Positions 11,099-19,606 of a stretch of DNA of 64,000 nucleotides are shown piece after piece (position 1 is the first letter of the stretch; each line of letters begins with the position of its first letter). Source of the DNA: Pseudomonas paraglycinae (GTDB lineage Bacteria > Pseudomonadota > Gammaproteobacteria > Pseudomonadales > Pseudomonadaceae); assembly GCF_021601625.1 (NCBI RefSeq), contig NZ_BQHR01000001.1:1-64000 (forward strand), in the 5' to 3' direction. The notes under the pieces are model-generated. The model was not told the DNA's origin, searched no databases, and saw only the letters and a list, made by a program, of their open reading frames with translations. Both the position numbers and the translations under genes were made by a program.

Positions 11099-11263
11099 TT
11101 TTCACATAAAAAATATCCGGGAAATGCATTGGATATGCATTAGGTCGACTCCTTATAAAGGCAATCTCTTATGCAGTAAATCTTTGTAAAAACATAAATA
11201 AATAACTTAAAAGAATATGCGACATGGAAGATGTCTGCGTGTTTTTTGACCAGGAGCAGCCCC
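11099..11263. promoter_or_regulatory. Divergent sftR/sftP control region
   Basis: Two ATGCAT blocks around TGGAT lie just upstream of sftR (about 11123-11140), a dyad of the LysR-site type. Further right, TAAATAAATAACTTAAAAG followed by AATATG (11195-11219) almost repeats elements found upstream of tauA (58960-58986) and of the SfnB operon (40360-40388); all three point the same way, toward minus-strand genes. AGGAG at 11251-11255 is the ribosome site of sftP. Confidence 0.5.
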
Positions 11264-13624
11264 ATGAGTCCGTTGAACCTCGCTTCACCGCCGCCGCCAC
11301 GACGGCTCAAACGTCTGCCTCTGGCCCTGTTGCTGGCGGGGAGTGCCAGCTGGACCCACGGCTACGCCGCTGAAACGGAAACCCCTGTGCCAGCACCGGC
11401 CGGCAAGACCGCGACCGCCACTTCGCAACTGGAAACCGTGACCGTCACCACCCGCCGTCGCGAAGAAAGCTCTCAGGATGTGCCGACGCCAATGAGCGTG
11501 GTGAGCGGCACGACTTTGGAGACGCAACGGGTCTACCGAATCCAGGATCTTCAGCAACTGGTGCCCAGCGTCAACGTCGCCTACATGCATGCGCGTCAGT
11601 CCAGCGTGTCGATCCGGGGGCTGGGCAACAACCCGGCCAGCGATGGTCTGGAAGGCAGCGTCGGCCTGTACATCGACAACGTTTACCTGGGTCGCCCGGG
11701 GATGGCGGTGTTCGACCTGATGGACATCGAACAACTCGAAGTCCTGCGCGGGCCGCAGGGGACGTTGTTCGGCAAGAACACCACCGCCGGGGTGATCAAC
11801 ATCAGCACCCGCGCGCCGAGTTTCACCCCGGAGCGCAGCATCGAAACCTCGGTCGGCGAGGACGGTTATTTCCAGACCAAGGGCACGATTTCCGGGCCGC
11901 TCAACGATGTGCTGGCCGGGCGTTTGTCGGCCTATCGCACTCGTAGCGACGGCGACATCAAGAACGAATTCAACGGCCATGATCTGAACGGCGGTTCCCG
12001 CGACGGCTTCCGTGCGCAGTTGCTGTTCAAGCCCAACGAAAACTTCAACCTGCGCTGGATCGGTGATTACAACGAAGAGGATTCCAGCGCCGGCACCCGC
12101 GTGTTGTACAACACCGGGCCGACCATCAATGGCGTCAATCTCTACTCGGCCCGCGCCGCCGCTGCCGGCGCGACGCTGGTCAACGGCTCGCACCGCAAGG
12201 TCAATCTGGACAATGACCAGCACGTCACCGTGCATCAGGGCGGCACGTCGGTGGAGGCCAACTGGACCCTGCCGAGCGACTTCACCCTGACCTCGGTCAG
12301 CTCCTACCGCTTCTGGAATTTCACCCCGCGCAACGATGATGGCCTCAACGTGCCGGCAACCTACAACGCCGGGGTGTCGGTGGAGGACAAACAGTATTCC
12401 CAGGAATTTCGTCTCGCCTCGCCCAAGGGCGAGTTCTTCGATTACGTCCTCGGTGCCTACTATTTCGGCTCGGACCTGGACAACAAATCCTTCGCCTATT
12501 ACGGCCCGCAGGCAGACATCTGGAACGGCACGCCACGGGGCGCGCTGGCCAACGTCAACAGCGTCGGCCGTGGCCATATCAAGACCGACAGCTTCGCGCT
12601 GTTCGCCCAAGGCACCTGGCACCTGACCCCGCGTCTGGATTTCACCGCCGGGGTGCGTGGCACCTATGAAGAGAAGAACGCCTGGGTCAATCGTGATGCA
12701 CCGGTCGGTGGCGCCGCTGTCACGGGTGCCGCCGCCACCGCGCGACGCGGCCGGACCGGCGCCTACGATTCCGGCGACCTGAATCAGTACAGCTCCAGCC
12801 CGTCCGGATTGCTCAACCTCAGCTATCGCTTCACCGATGATCTGCTCGGCTACGCTACGTTGTCTCACGGCGAAAAATCCGGTGGGGTCAACCTTGTGGT
12901 CGGCTCGGCCCCGACCGCTGGTGCCGACTCGCTGCTTATCGGTACCGAGCGCGCCAACAACGCCGAACTCGGTTTCAAGAGCACGCTCTGGGATCGCCGT
13001 TTGCAGCTCAACGCCAACGTGTTCTGGACTCAGGTCAACGCTTACCAGACCAACGCCTACGACGACGTCAACCGTGTGCAATACCTGACCAACGCCGGTT
13101 CGGTGCGCTCGCGCGGCGTGGAGTTCGAGAGCACCGTGATCCCGTTGCGCGGCCTGACGCTGAACTTCAACGGCTCGTACAACGACGTCAGTTACCTCTC
13201 GTACAAGGACGCGCCGTGCCCGCCGGAAGTCAGCCAGGCACCGGGTGCTCCGGCCTCTTGCGACCTCAGCGGCCATCAGGTGGTCGGCGCCTCGAAGTGG
13301 ATCGGCAACGCCAACGGCAAGTACGAATGGAATCTGGATAACGGCCTGCAACCTTACGTCACCGGCAGCTACGCGTTCCGCTCCAAAGCGGTGGGCACGG
13401 TCGAAGATTCCGACTACGGCCAGATCCCGAGTTACGCGGTGGTCAATCTCTCCACCGGCCTGCGCGGCGATTTCAATCAGGGTCAGTGGGACGTCTCGCT
13501 GTGGCTGAAAAACGCCTTCGACAAAACCTACTACACAACCCTGTGGACCGGCGGCAACGGCGGCTATGAAGGCCTGCTCGGCACGCCGCGCACCCTCGGT
13601 GTCACTGGTCGCTACGACTTCTGA
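11264..13624 (+). CDS. sftP: TonB-dependent outer-membrane receptor SftP
   Basis: Outer-membrane gated channel, predicted to take up sulfate esters using energy from TonB. 786 residues. A long signal region (LPLALLLAGSASWTHGYAA) ends near residue 36. It is followed by a TonB-box-like LETVTVTTRR, the plug domain (VPTPMSVVSGTTL to LEVLRGPQGTLFGKNTTAG) and a beta-barrel ending in the aromatic residue of GVTGRYDF, as needed for barrel insertion. The ATG at 11264 has AGGAG 7 nt upstream and beats the earlier ATG at 11231. astA follows 23 nt later in one operon. The substrate is inferred from sftR/astA; the receptor class alone would not tell. Confidence 0.88.
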   Translation: MSPLNLASPPPPRRLKRLPLALLLAGSASWTHGYAAETETPVPAPAGKTATATSQLETVTVTTRRREESSQDVPTPMSVVSGTTLETQRVYRIQDLQQLVPSVNVAYMHARQSSVSIRGLGNNPASDGLEGSVGLYIDNVYLGRPGMAVFDLMDIEQLEVLRGPQGTLFGKNTTAGVINISTRAPSFTPERSIETSVGEDGYFQTKGTISGPLNDVLAGRLSAYRTRSDGDIKNEFNGHDLNGGSRDGFRAQLLFKPNENFNLRWIGDYNEEDSSAGTRVLYNTGPTINGVNLYSARAAAAGATLVNGSHRKVNLDNDQHVTVHQGGTSVEANWTLPSDFTLTSVSSYRFWNFTPRNDDGLNVPATYNAGVSVEDKQYSQEFRLASPKGEFFDYVLGAYYFGSDLDNKSFAYYGPQADIWNGTPRGALANVNSVGRGHIKTDSFALFAQGTWHLTPRLDFTAGVRGTYEEKNAWVNRDAPVGGAAVTGAAATARRGRTGAYDSGDLNQYSSSPSGLLNLSYRFTDDLLGYATLSHGEKSGGVNLVVGSAPTAGADSLLIGTERANNAELGFKSTLWDRRLQLNANVFWTQVNAYQTNAYDDVNRVQYLTNAGSVRSRGVEFESTVIPLRGLTLNFNGSYNDVSYLSYKDAPCPPEVSQAPGAPASCDLSGHQVVGASKWIGNANGKYEWNLDNGLQPYVTGSYAFRSKAVGTVEDSDYGQIPSYAVVNLSTGLRGDFNQGQWDVSLWLKNAFDKTYYTTLWTGGNGGYEGLLGTPRTLGVTGRYDF

Positions 13625-13647
13625 TCGATCCTTCAAGGAGCTGCATC

Positions 13648-14991
13648 ATGTTGCGCATCAAAATCGCTTTACCGGCGTTGTTGTCCGGCGCAGTGCTCAG
13701 TGTCGGGGCGCTCGCCGCACCCAGCGTCTACCCCACCGGCGTCACCCGTTACGACCCGGCCAAGGCCTTCAATCAATATGTGATCTTCAGCGGTGCCGAC
13801 AAGCAGACGCACCTGATCGACATGAACGGCAACGAGGTCAAGAACTGGCCGCAGTCGGGTTTCCCGTCGGCGATCATCGACCCGCAACTGGTCGGTGGCG
13901 AGCGCGGCCACGTGCTGCTGCAACTGAGCGAAAAGGATCCGGGCAAGCTCGGTTCCGCCGGCAACGGCCTCGGCAATCAGAGCGTCGGCGAGCTGGACTG
14001 GAATGGCAAAGTCGTCTGGCAATGGGGCGACAAGGCCCCCGGTGGTGCGGCGCAACAGCATCACGATCAGCGTCGCCTGAGCAACGGCAACACCGTGGTG
14101 CTGGCGAACAAGGTGCACAAGGTCAAAGGCTTCAAAGTGCCCGAGGTGATTGACGATGCGATCTATGAAGTCAGCCCCGCCGGCGAGGTGAAATGGCAGT
14201 GGCTGGCGTCGGATCACTTGAACGAATTCGGCTTCACCACCGAGCAGTTGAAGCTGGTTCGCGCCAGTGAAAATCCGGATTATCTGCACATCAACAACCT
14301 CAGCCTGGTCGGGCCGAACAAGTGGTTCGATGCCGGCGACAAGCGCTTCAACCCGGACAACCTGCTGATCGATTCGCGCAACGCCAACTTCATCGCGATC
14401 ATCGACAGGCACAGCGGCAAAGTGGTCTGGCGCCTGGGGCCGAATCTGCCGCTGGCCAATCCGAAAACCGCGCAGAAAATCCCGCGCCCGGTGGACCAGT
14501 TCGTCGGCCAGCATGACGCGCACATCATTCCGGCCGGGCTGCCCGGCGCGGGCAATCTGCTGGTGTTCGACAACCAGGGTTCGGCGGGTTACCCGAACGT
14601 CACGCTGGGGCTGATTTCCGGCTCGCGGGTGCTGGAGATCGACCCGGTGAAAAATGAAATCGTCTGGCAGTACAGCGCGGCGAATTCGAAGCAGCCGGGG
14701 TGGGCGTTCTACAGCTCGTTCATCAGCAGCGCGAGGCGCTTGCCCAACGGCAACACGCTGATCGACGAAGGCATGAACGGGCGGTTTTTCCAGGTGACCG
14801 CCAGTGGTGAAAACGTCTGGGAATACGTCAGCCCTTATCTGGGCAAGGCGCCGGGCAGCGATGCGATCAGCAACTGGGTCTATCGGGCCCTTCCTGTGAG
14901 TTATGACTGGGTGCCGGCAGGAACGCCGCGTTCGGAGACGGCAGTGATTGCGCCGGCCATTGGTGTGCAACAAACCAACGCCATTCGTTAG
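13648..14991 (+). CDS. astA: Arylsulfate sulfotransferase AstA
   Basis: Transfers the sulfo group from a phenolic sulfate ester to another phenol, without PAPS. 447 residues; a signal peptide (ALLSGAVLSVGALA) ends near residue 22, placing it in the periplasm. The body has repeated WQW and GNTVV/GNTLI blade motifs of a beta-propeller (NGKVVWQWGD, GEVKWQWLA, GKVVWRLG, NEIVWQYS, ENVWEYVS). Histidines such as those in QQHHDQRRLSNGN and VGQHDAHIIP fit the catalytic His of the family. AAGGAG precedes the ATG by 7 nt. Second gene of sftP-astA. In sulfate-limited cells it would work with AtsA and AtsRBC on aromatic sulfate esters. Confidence 0.9.
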   Translation: MLRIKIALPALLSGAVLSVGALAAPSVYPTGVTRYDPAKAFNQYVIFSGADKQTHLIDMNGNEVKNWPQSGFPSAIIDPQLVGGERGHVLLQLSEKDPGKLGSAGNGLGNQSVGELDWNGKVVWQWGDKAPGGAAQQHHDQRRLSNGNTVVLANKVHKVKGFKVPEVIDDAIYEVSPAGEVKWQWLASDHLNEFGFTTEQLKLVRASENPDYLHINNLSLVGPNKWFDAGDKRFNPDNLLIDSRNANFIAIIDRHSGKVVWRLGPNLPLANPKTAQKIPRPVDQFVGQHDAHIIPAGLPGAGNLLVFDNQGSAGYPNVTLGLISGSRVLEIDPVKNEIVWQYSAANSKQPGWAFYSSFISSARRLPNGNTLIDEGMNGRFFQVTASGENVWEYVSPYLGKAPGSDAISNWVYRALPVSYDWVPAGTPRSETAVIAPAIGVQQTNAIR

Positions 14992-15172
14992 TTATTAAGA
15001 GTCTTCCGAATCGAAATAAGTTATGAGCGACATGAATAGTGCATATAGCAATTTCGTTGAAAAGTCGCGTGGACAATAAATGAATGTCCAACCATCCTGA
15101 GTGTCGTGAGTTTCCAGGAGGAAACTTGCTCTCATCGGAAGACACTTATCCAACGATAAAGGAAATCTCGTT

Positions 15173-15499
15173 ATGTCGAGCATTAATGGCACTTATGTAA
15201 ATGCCAACTCTGGCGCCAAGCTGGTTATCACCGACGGTAATGATTCCAATGGCAGCTTCAGCGGCACCCTCAGTCAGGGTGGCGTGAATTACGACATCCG
15301 TTACGGGAACTACCACTTCCAGAACAGCACCGGCAACCCGACCACAATCGCGGTGCTGGCTCAGAACGGAAATAGTGGTTATCAGACCTGGACGCTGTTT
15401 TCGCCTGATCACAACTACGCGAAACTCCGGGCTACCGGCTCCCGCGTGAACTTCGATGGTGAAGTTGTGAACTTGGGTGGTGAGTTTCTGAAGCAATAA
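15173..15499 (+). CDS. Small beta-rich protein, possibly avidin-like
   Basis: 108 residues, no signal peptide, no cysteine. I do not recognise it firmly. The N terminus INGTYVNANSGAKLVITDG followed by GSFSGTL resembles strands 1-2 of avidin and streptavidin (G-T-x-x-N ... G-x-F-x-G-T), and the length suits a single eight-stranded barrel. However, the tryptophans that line the biotin site are mostly missing (one Trp, in YQTWTLF). AAGGAA lies 9 nt before the ATG. It sits 181 nt after astA and ends in a good terminator, so it may be its own transcript. A small lectin or other calycin-like binder is the alternative. Confidence 0.6.
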   Translation: MSSINGTYVNANSGAKLVITDGNDSNGSFSGTLSQGGVNYDIRYGNYHFQNSTGNPTTIAVLAQNGNSGYQTWTLFSPDHNYAKLRATGSRVNFDGEVVNLGGEFLKQ

Positions 15500-15518
15500 G
15501 AAATTCCGTAAATCGAAG

Positions 15519-15552
15519 GTCGATGCATTAAACATGCATCGGCCTTTTTATT
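15519..15552 (+). terminator. Rho-independent terminator
   Basis: Stem CGATGCAT / ATGCATCG with loop TAAAC, extended by a flanking G-T/G-C pair, then CCTTTTTATTT. It lies 20 nt after the stop of the small beta-rich gene. Confidence 0.85.
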
Positions 15553-15878
15553 TGTCTCTTAAAAAGTTCGTCAACTATCACCTTGGCATTAGTTGTCACT
15601 GAATCCCGGGTCACCGATAACCCAATGCCTTGGATGAATACTTTTTATGCCGGGAAAGCATGTCGATTCCGGCGAATCGCTGGAAGCCTTGCAGGCCGTG
15701 GCTTTGGCGGAAATGACTGTTTCATATATTCCATAAACATCTATTCATAACATGAAAGATTACTTTCGGAGATAAGCGTCTAGCCCAATGATTGACCCAT
15801 CGATCACGCCGTGGGGGATTCAACAAGCGGCGAATCGGCTACGCGAAAAAACGCAAAGAGACCGCAGGGAGTAAATCA
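15553..15878 (+). promoter_or_regulatory. Gene-free leader/promoter region of tonB-exbBD
   Basis: About 325 bp with no gene that I can support. The first half shows nothing obvious. Around 15719-15758 it becomes AT-rich, with an inverted repeat TTTCAT ... ATGAAA (26-nt spacer containing ATATTCCATAAAC), a likely promoter or operator. GGGAG, 8 nt before the ATG at 15879, is the tonB ribosome site. Confidence 0.4.
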
Positions 15879-16691
15879 ATGGGCAATGTCCAGACCGCCG
15901 CCAGTGCACAGGAGGTGCTGTGGCGCCAGGCGCCGAGCGGCGAGTTGGTCGATCTCGGCCGGCCCCATCGCGTGCCGTTGGGGCAGCTGCGTTTGCAGCG
16001 CGCGCCCAAGGGCATTCTGAGCCGCCGCGAAACGATTCTGCTCGGCGTTCTGGCGCTGGTGGTGCATGGCGCGGTGATCTACTGGATCAACCAGCATCCG
16101 ACACCGGCGCTGCCGATCGTGCCGCCGGAAATTCCACCGATGACCATCGAGTTTTCGCGCCCGGCACCCCCGGCACCACCTGTGGTTGTACCGCCGCCAC
16201 CGGCACCTGTGGTCGAGCCACCGCCGCCAGTGGAAGACGAACTGGCAACCAAGCCGCCACCAAAACCGAAGCCGATTCCCAAACCGAAACCGGTCGCCAA
16301 ACCCGTACCGAAACCGGCGCCAAAAGCCGTCGAGCAACCACCGGCTCCGCCACAACCGGCAGCCCCGGTCGCCGCGCCCGCGCCACCTGCACCACCGGCA
16401 CCTGCTCCGGTGACGCCGGCCTCGGCCAACGCGGCGTACCTGAAGAACCCGGCGCCGGAGTATCCGTCGCTGGCCCAGCGTCGCGGTTGGGAAGGCACGG
16501 TGTTGCTCCGGGTGCACGTACTGGCCAGCGGCAAACCGGGCGAGATCCAGATTCAGAAAAGCAGTGGCCGGCAACAACTCGACGACGCGGCGCTGGACGC
16601 CGTGAAGCGCTGGAGCTTCGTGCCGGCCAAGCAGGGTGATGTCGCCCAGGACGGCTGGGTCAGCGTACCCATCGATTTCAAGATTCATTAA
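15879..16691 (+). CDS. tonB: TonB-family energy transducer
   Basis: Spans the periplasm to pass proton-motive energy from ExbB/ExbD to TonB-dependent receptors. 270 residues. A cytoplasmic stretch of about 47 residues is followed by one membrane helix (TILLGVLALVVHGAVIYWI, about 48-66). A long Pro-rich rod with PPP, KPKPIPKPKP and APAPPAPPAP repeats (about 85-185) follows. The C-terminal TonB domain has the YP motif in NPAPEYPSLAQRRGWEG and ends in WVSVPIDFKIH. The ATG at 15879 with GGGAG upstream is chosen over upstream in-frame codons that lack a site. It heads tonB-exbB-exbD and is well placed to serve SftP and the receptor at 50.5 kb. Confidence 0.92.
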   Translation: MGNVQTAASAQEVLWRQAPSGELVDLGRPHRVPLGQLRLQRAPKGILSRRETILLGVLALVVHGAVIYWINQHPTPALPIVPPEIPPMTIEFSRPAPPAPPVVVPPPPAPVVEPPPPVEDELATKPPPKPKPIPKPKPVAKPVPKPAPKAVEQPPAPPQPAAPVAAPAPPAPPAPAPVTPASANAAYLKNPAPEYPSLAQRRGWEGTVLLRVHVLASGKPGEIQIQKSSGRQQLDDAALDAVKRWSFVPAKQGDVAQDGWVSVPIDFKIH

Positions 16692-16736
16692 ACCGAAACC
16701 AATTTCGCGCTAAACGTTTACACGAGGGAACACATC

Positions 16737-17462
16737 ATGACGTTACTGGCATCTCCACTGGAATCCATCGAAAGCGCGGTGATCTGGCTGCTGGTGGTCT
16801 TCTCTGTCGCCACTTGGGGCCTGGCATTGCTCAAGGCTTTGCAGTTCGGCCGGTTGAAGGCGCAGGACCGAAAATTTCACAAACGCTTCTGGGCGGCGTC
16901 GAGTCTGGACTCCGCCGCCGAGTTGAGCGAAACCCAGCCCGGCGCGGCAGCGCGGGTGGCACAGGCCGGTTATGCGGCGATACAAGTGGGCGAGGCGCCG
17001 CAGGCCAATGACCTGAGCCAGGCGATCAATCATCAGGATCGCCTCGAACGTGCCTTGCGCCAGCAGATCGTCCGCGAGCGCCGTTCGCTGGAAACCGGTC
17101 TGGCGGTGGTCGCGAGTATTGGCAGCACCTCGCCGTTCATTGGTCTGTTCGGCACGGTGTGGGGAATCATGGAAGCGTTGAAAGGCATCAGCGCGGCAGG
17201 TTCGGCGAGCCTGGAAACGGTCGCAGGGCCCATCGGTGCAGCGCTGGTCGCCACCGGGGTGGGGATCGCGGTCGCGGTGCCGGCGGTGCTGGTTTACAAC
17301 TACTTTTTGCGTCGTCTGAAACTGACGGCGGCGGACCTGGACGACTTTGCCCACGACTTCTACAGCCTGGCGCAAAAGAGCTCGTTCCGCGTACTGATCC
17401 ACCCGACCGCGCACAAGGCTGCGGCCCAGGGCAACGCAACAAAAGTGAAGGAGGCGTCCTGA
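16737..17462 (+). CDS. exbB: Biopolymer transport protein ExbB
   Basis: Proton-channel subunit of the TonB energising complex in the inner membrane. 241 residues of the MotA/TolQ/ExbB family with three membrane helices: near 14-36 (AVIWLLVVFSVATWGLALL), near 125-147 (VVASIGSTSPFIGLFGTVWG) and near 170-192 (ALVATGVGIAVAVPAVLVYN). The family motif GLFGTVWGIMEAL and the helix-3 threonine region are intact. GAGG lies 9 nt before the ATG. It follows tonB at 45 nt and abuts exbD. Confidence 0.93.
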   Translation: MTLLASPLESIESAVIWLLVVFSVATWGLALLKALQFGRLKAQDRKFHKRFWAASSLDSAAELSETQPGAAARVAQAGYAAIQVGEAPQANDLSQAINHQDRLERALRQQIVRERRSLETGLAVVASIGSTSPFIGLFGTVWGIMEALKGISAAGSASLETVAGPIGAALVATGVGIAVAVPAVLVYNYFLRRLKLTAADLDDFAHDFYSLAQKSSFRVLIHPTAHKAAAQGNATKVKEAS

Positions 17463-17463
17463 T

Positions 17464-17865
17464 ATGGCCTTCTCCACGCAAGACAGCGACGAGGTGCTGA
17501 GCGAGATCAACGTGACGCCGCTGGTGGACGTGATGCTGGTGCTGTTGGTGGTGTTCATCGTCACCGCGCCGCTTTTGACCAACGCGATACCGATCAACCT
17601 GCCGAAAACCGAAGCGGTGGCGCCGGTCGAGCAGAAAGACCCGTTGGTGGTGAGCATCGACGGTGCTGGAAAACTGTTTATCAACAAGGACGAAATCCAG
17701 CCGGACCTGCTGGAGTTCAACCTCAAGTCGGCCAAGGCCAAGGACCCGGAAGTGCGCGTGCAATTGCAGGCCGACGACGGGGTGAATTACGGCGAAGTGG
17801 CGCGAGCCATGGCTTCGATTGAGCGGGCGGGCATCACCAAGCTGTCGGTGATCACTGCACGATAA
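17464..17865 (+). CDS. exbD: Biopolymer transport protein ExbD
   Basis: Partner of ExbB in the TonB motor. 133 residues: a short cytoplasmic N terminus with the motif EINVTPLVDVMLVLLVVFIV, whose D22 corresponds to the essential membrane aspartate of ExbD, one transmembrane helix (about 20-40), then a periplasmic domain. The ATG follows the exbB stop by one base, with AAGGAGG as ribosome site. A strong terminator follows, so tonB-exbB-exbD is a closed transcription unit. Confidence 0.93.
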   Translation: MAFSTQDSDEVLSEINVTPLVDVMLVLLVVFIVTAPLLTNAIPINLPKTEAVAPVEQKDPLVVSIDGAGKLFINKDEIQPDLLEFNLKSAKAKDPEVRVQLQADDGVNYGEVARAMASIERAGITKLSVITAR

Positions 17866-17882
17866 GGGTTTCACGTTTTTCC

Positions 17883-17919
17883 GGGGCCGTCTCCTTGGCA
17901 GGGTGCGGCCCCTTTTTTT
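17883..17919 (+). terminator. Rho-independent terminator after exbD
   Basis: GGGGCCG pairs with CGGCCCC across a 16-nt loop, followed directly by seven T. Confidence 0.85.
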
Positions 17920-17929
17920 GCCCAATGCT

Positions 17930-18034
17930 TAATATGCTTTTCAGGTCTTAATAAATAGCTTCTTATTCCTTAACGAATATATATCCCGTCCCTATACTCG
18001 TTCAGGAACAGACACGACGCAGGAGAGCTCCCCC
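17930..18034 (+). promoter_or_regulatory. Promoter region of the hydrolase/activator unit
   Basis: AT-rich segment with AATATGCTTTTCAGGTCTTA, then TAGCTTCTTATTCCTTAACG (17956-17975) and AATATATATCCCG. CTTATTCCTTAACGAA is nearly repeated upstream of atsK (7204-7220), and TAGCCTTCTTATTC occurs before the ABC operon at about 20855-20868. Possibly a shared sulfur-starvation promoter element. CAGGAG before the ATG at 18035 is the ribosome site. Confidence 0.45.
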
Positions 18035-18616
18035 ATGCGCAACGAATCAATCCGTTATCTGATTGTGCCGGGCTGGCAAGGATCGCCAGAAGATCATTGG
18101 CAAACCCACTGGCAGAACAGCCTGCCCAACAGCGCGCGGGTGGAGCAGGCCGATTGGCTGACACCGCGTCGTGAAGACTGGGTCGCGGCGCTGGCCGAGG
18201 CGATTGCCGCCGACAGCTCGCCGGTGATTCTCATCGCGCACAGCCTGGGCTGCATCACCGTGGCGCACTGGGCGGCCACCGCGCCACTGCATCATTTGCG
18301 TCAGGTGCGCGGGGCGCTGCTGGTCGCACCGGCGGATGTCGAGCGCCCGGCGTGCGTGCCGGCACTGCGCAATTTCGCACCGATCCCGACCGATCTGCTG
18401 CCCTTCCCGAGCCAGGTCGTCAGCTCCGACAACGACGCCGCCGTCAGTGCGCCGCGTGCGCTGGAACTGGCGCGCAACTGGGGCGCCGAGGCGGGGATTC
18501 TCGCAGGTGCCGGCCATATCAACGTGAAGTCCGGGCATCAACGCTGGGAGCAGGGATTCGCTTATCTGTATCGCCTGCAAAACCGCATGGAACACCACGC
18601 CCGGCGCCGTGCCTGA
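18035..18616 (+). CDS. RBBP9/YdeN-type alpha/beta hydrolase
   Basis: Small cytoplasmic serine hydrolase of unknown substrate. 193 residues. It starts with the family motif YLIVPGWQGSPEDHWQTHW; the nucleophile elbow is IAHSLGC (Ser at about residue 71), an acidic residue follows near SDNDAAVS, and the catalytic His lies in GAGHINVKSGHQ. It is 56 nt upstream of a sigma-54-activator-like gene and under a promoter with sulfur-type elements, so an ester- or thioester-cleaving role in sulfur scavenging is possible but not shown. Confidence 0.87.
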   Translation: MRNESIRYLIVPGWQGSPEDHWQTHWQNSLPNSARVEQADWLTPRREDWVAALAEAIAADSSPVILIAHSLGCITVAHWAATAPLHHLRQVRGALLVAPADVERPACVPALRNFAPIPTDLLPFPSQVVSSDNDAAVSAPRALELARNWGAEAGILAGAGHINVKSGHQRWEQGFAYLYRLQNRMEHHARRRA

Positions 18617-18672
18617 CCACTTTTGTTTTTTCAACGCCCCCGTCTCCCGGCGATTTGGGGCGGGAGTCTGCC

Positions 18673-19605
18673 ATGAGTTTTGAAACCTTCGGCCAGCCGT
18701 TGCTGACCTTTCCCGATGCGGAAAAAAGTCCCCTGAGCATTCGCGCCAAGGCGCTGGTGTTCGTCGATCCACGCTCGCGCCAGTTGCGCGAGGAAATGGC
18801 CCAGCTCGCACCGCGCTCGATCTCGGTGTTGATTCGCGGCGAGACCGGCACCGGCAAGGAATTGCTCGCCCGCCACATCCACCGCGCCAGTGATCGCAGC
18901 GGCTTGTTTGTCTCGGTCAATTGCGGGGCGATCAGCCCGACCTACGCCGATGCCGAATTGTTCGGCTACGCCGCCGGCAGCTACAGCGGCTCGGCCAGCA
19001 GTCGCGCCGGCTGGTTCGGTTCGGCCAACGGCGGCACCTTGTACCTGGACGAGATCGGCGACCTGCCGCTGCCGATCCAGATCAAATTGCTTTCCGCCCT
19101 GGAAAACCACGAAGTCACCCGCGTCGGTGCGCATCAACCGAGCCCGGTGGACGTGCGCCTAGTAGCGGCGACCAGCATCGATCTGGCGCAAGCGGTGGCG
19201 GCAGGGAAATTCCACGAGCGGCTTTATCACTATCTCAGCGAAGGCCATCTGGAACTGCCGGCATTGCGCGCGCGGGTCGGCGACATTCTGTCGTTGGCCG
19301 AGTACTTCCTCGGCATCTACAGCCAGCGTCTGGATCTGCCGGTGCCGCTGATCAGCGAGGCGGCGCAACAGGTGCTGGAGCAACACAGCTGGCCGGGCAA
19401 CACCCGGGAGCTGGAAAACGTCATTCATTTTGCGCTGCTGGTGAGCACCGGCGACGAAATCCTGCCGGAGCACCTGAACCTGCCCGAGGTGTCTGGGCCG
19501 CTGGTTCAGATCGAGCGTCAGGTGGCGAGCGTCAGCCTCAACGGCACTGCCGACGAACGTAAGGCATTGAAAGAATTGCTGTTGAGCCTGAGCGAGGCGT
19601 TGTAA
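18673..19605 (+). CDS. Sigma-54 activator-like AAA+ protein without HTH (SfnR-like)
   Basis: Resembles the central ATPase domain of sigma-54 enhancer-binding proteins, some of which (SfnR type) govern sulfone use in Pseudomonas. 310 residues. Walker A is GETGTGKE (56-63), Walker B GGTLYLDEIGDLPL (120-133), a SWPGNTRELENV motif is at 239-250, and LPALRARVGDI is at 195-205. Two oddities: the sigma-contact loop, normally GAFTGA, reads GSYSGS (102-107), and the protein stops after DERKALKELLLSLSEAL, just where a FIS-type helix-turn-helix would begin. The start (ATG, GGGAG 7 nt upstream) leaves only about 28 residues before the AAA+ fold. It may act without DNA contact or be a decayed activator. 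Followed by a perfect inverted repeat and metQ. Confidence 0.8.
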   Translation: MSFETFGQPLLTFPDAEKSPLSIRAKALVFVDPRSRQLREEMAQLAPRSISVLIRGETGTGKELLARHIHRASDRSGLFVSVNCGAISPTYADAELFGYAAGSYSGSASSRAGWFGSANGGTLYLDEIGDLPLPIQIKLLSALENHEVTRVGAHQPSPVDVRLVAATSIDLAQAVAAGKFHERLYHYLSEGHLELPALRARVGDILSLAEYFLGIYSQRLDLPVPLISEAAQQVLEQHSWPGNTRELENVIHFALLVSTGDEILPEHLNLPEVSGPLVQIERQVASVSLNGTADERKALKELLLSLSEAL

Positions 19606-19606
19606 C

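Noticed and set aside
11285-13636. Minus-strand open frame of 783 codons opposite sftP
   Set aside because: Shadow of the receptor gene; no ribosome site and no recognisable protein features.
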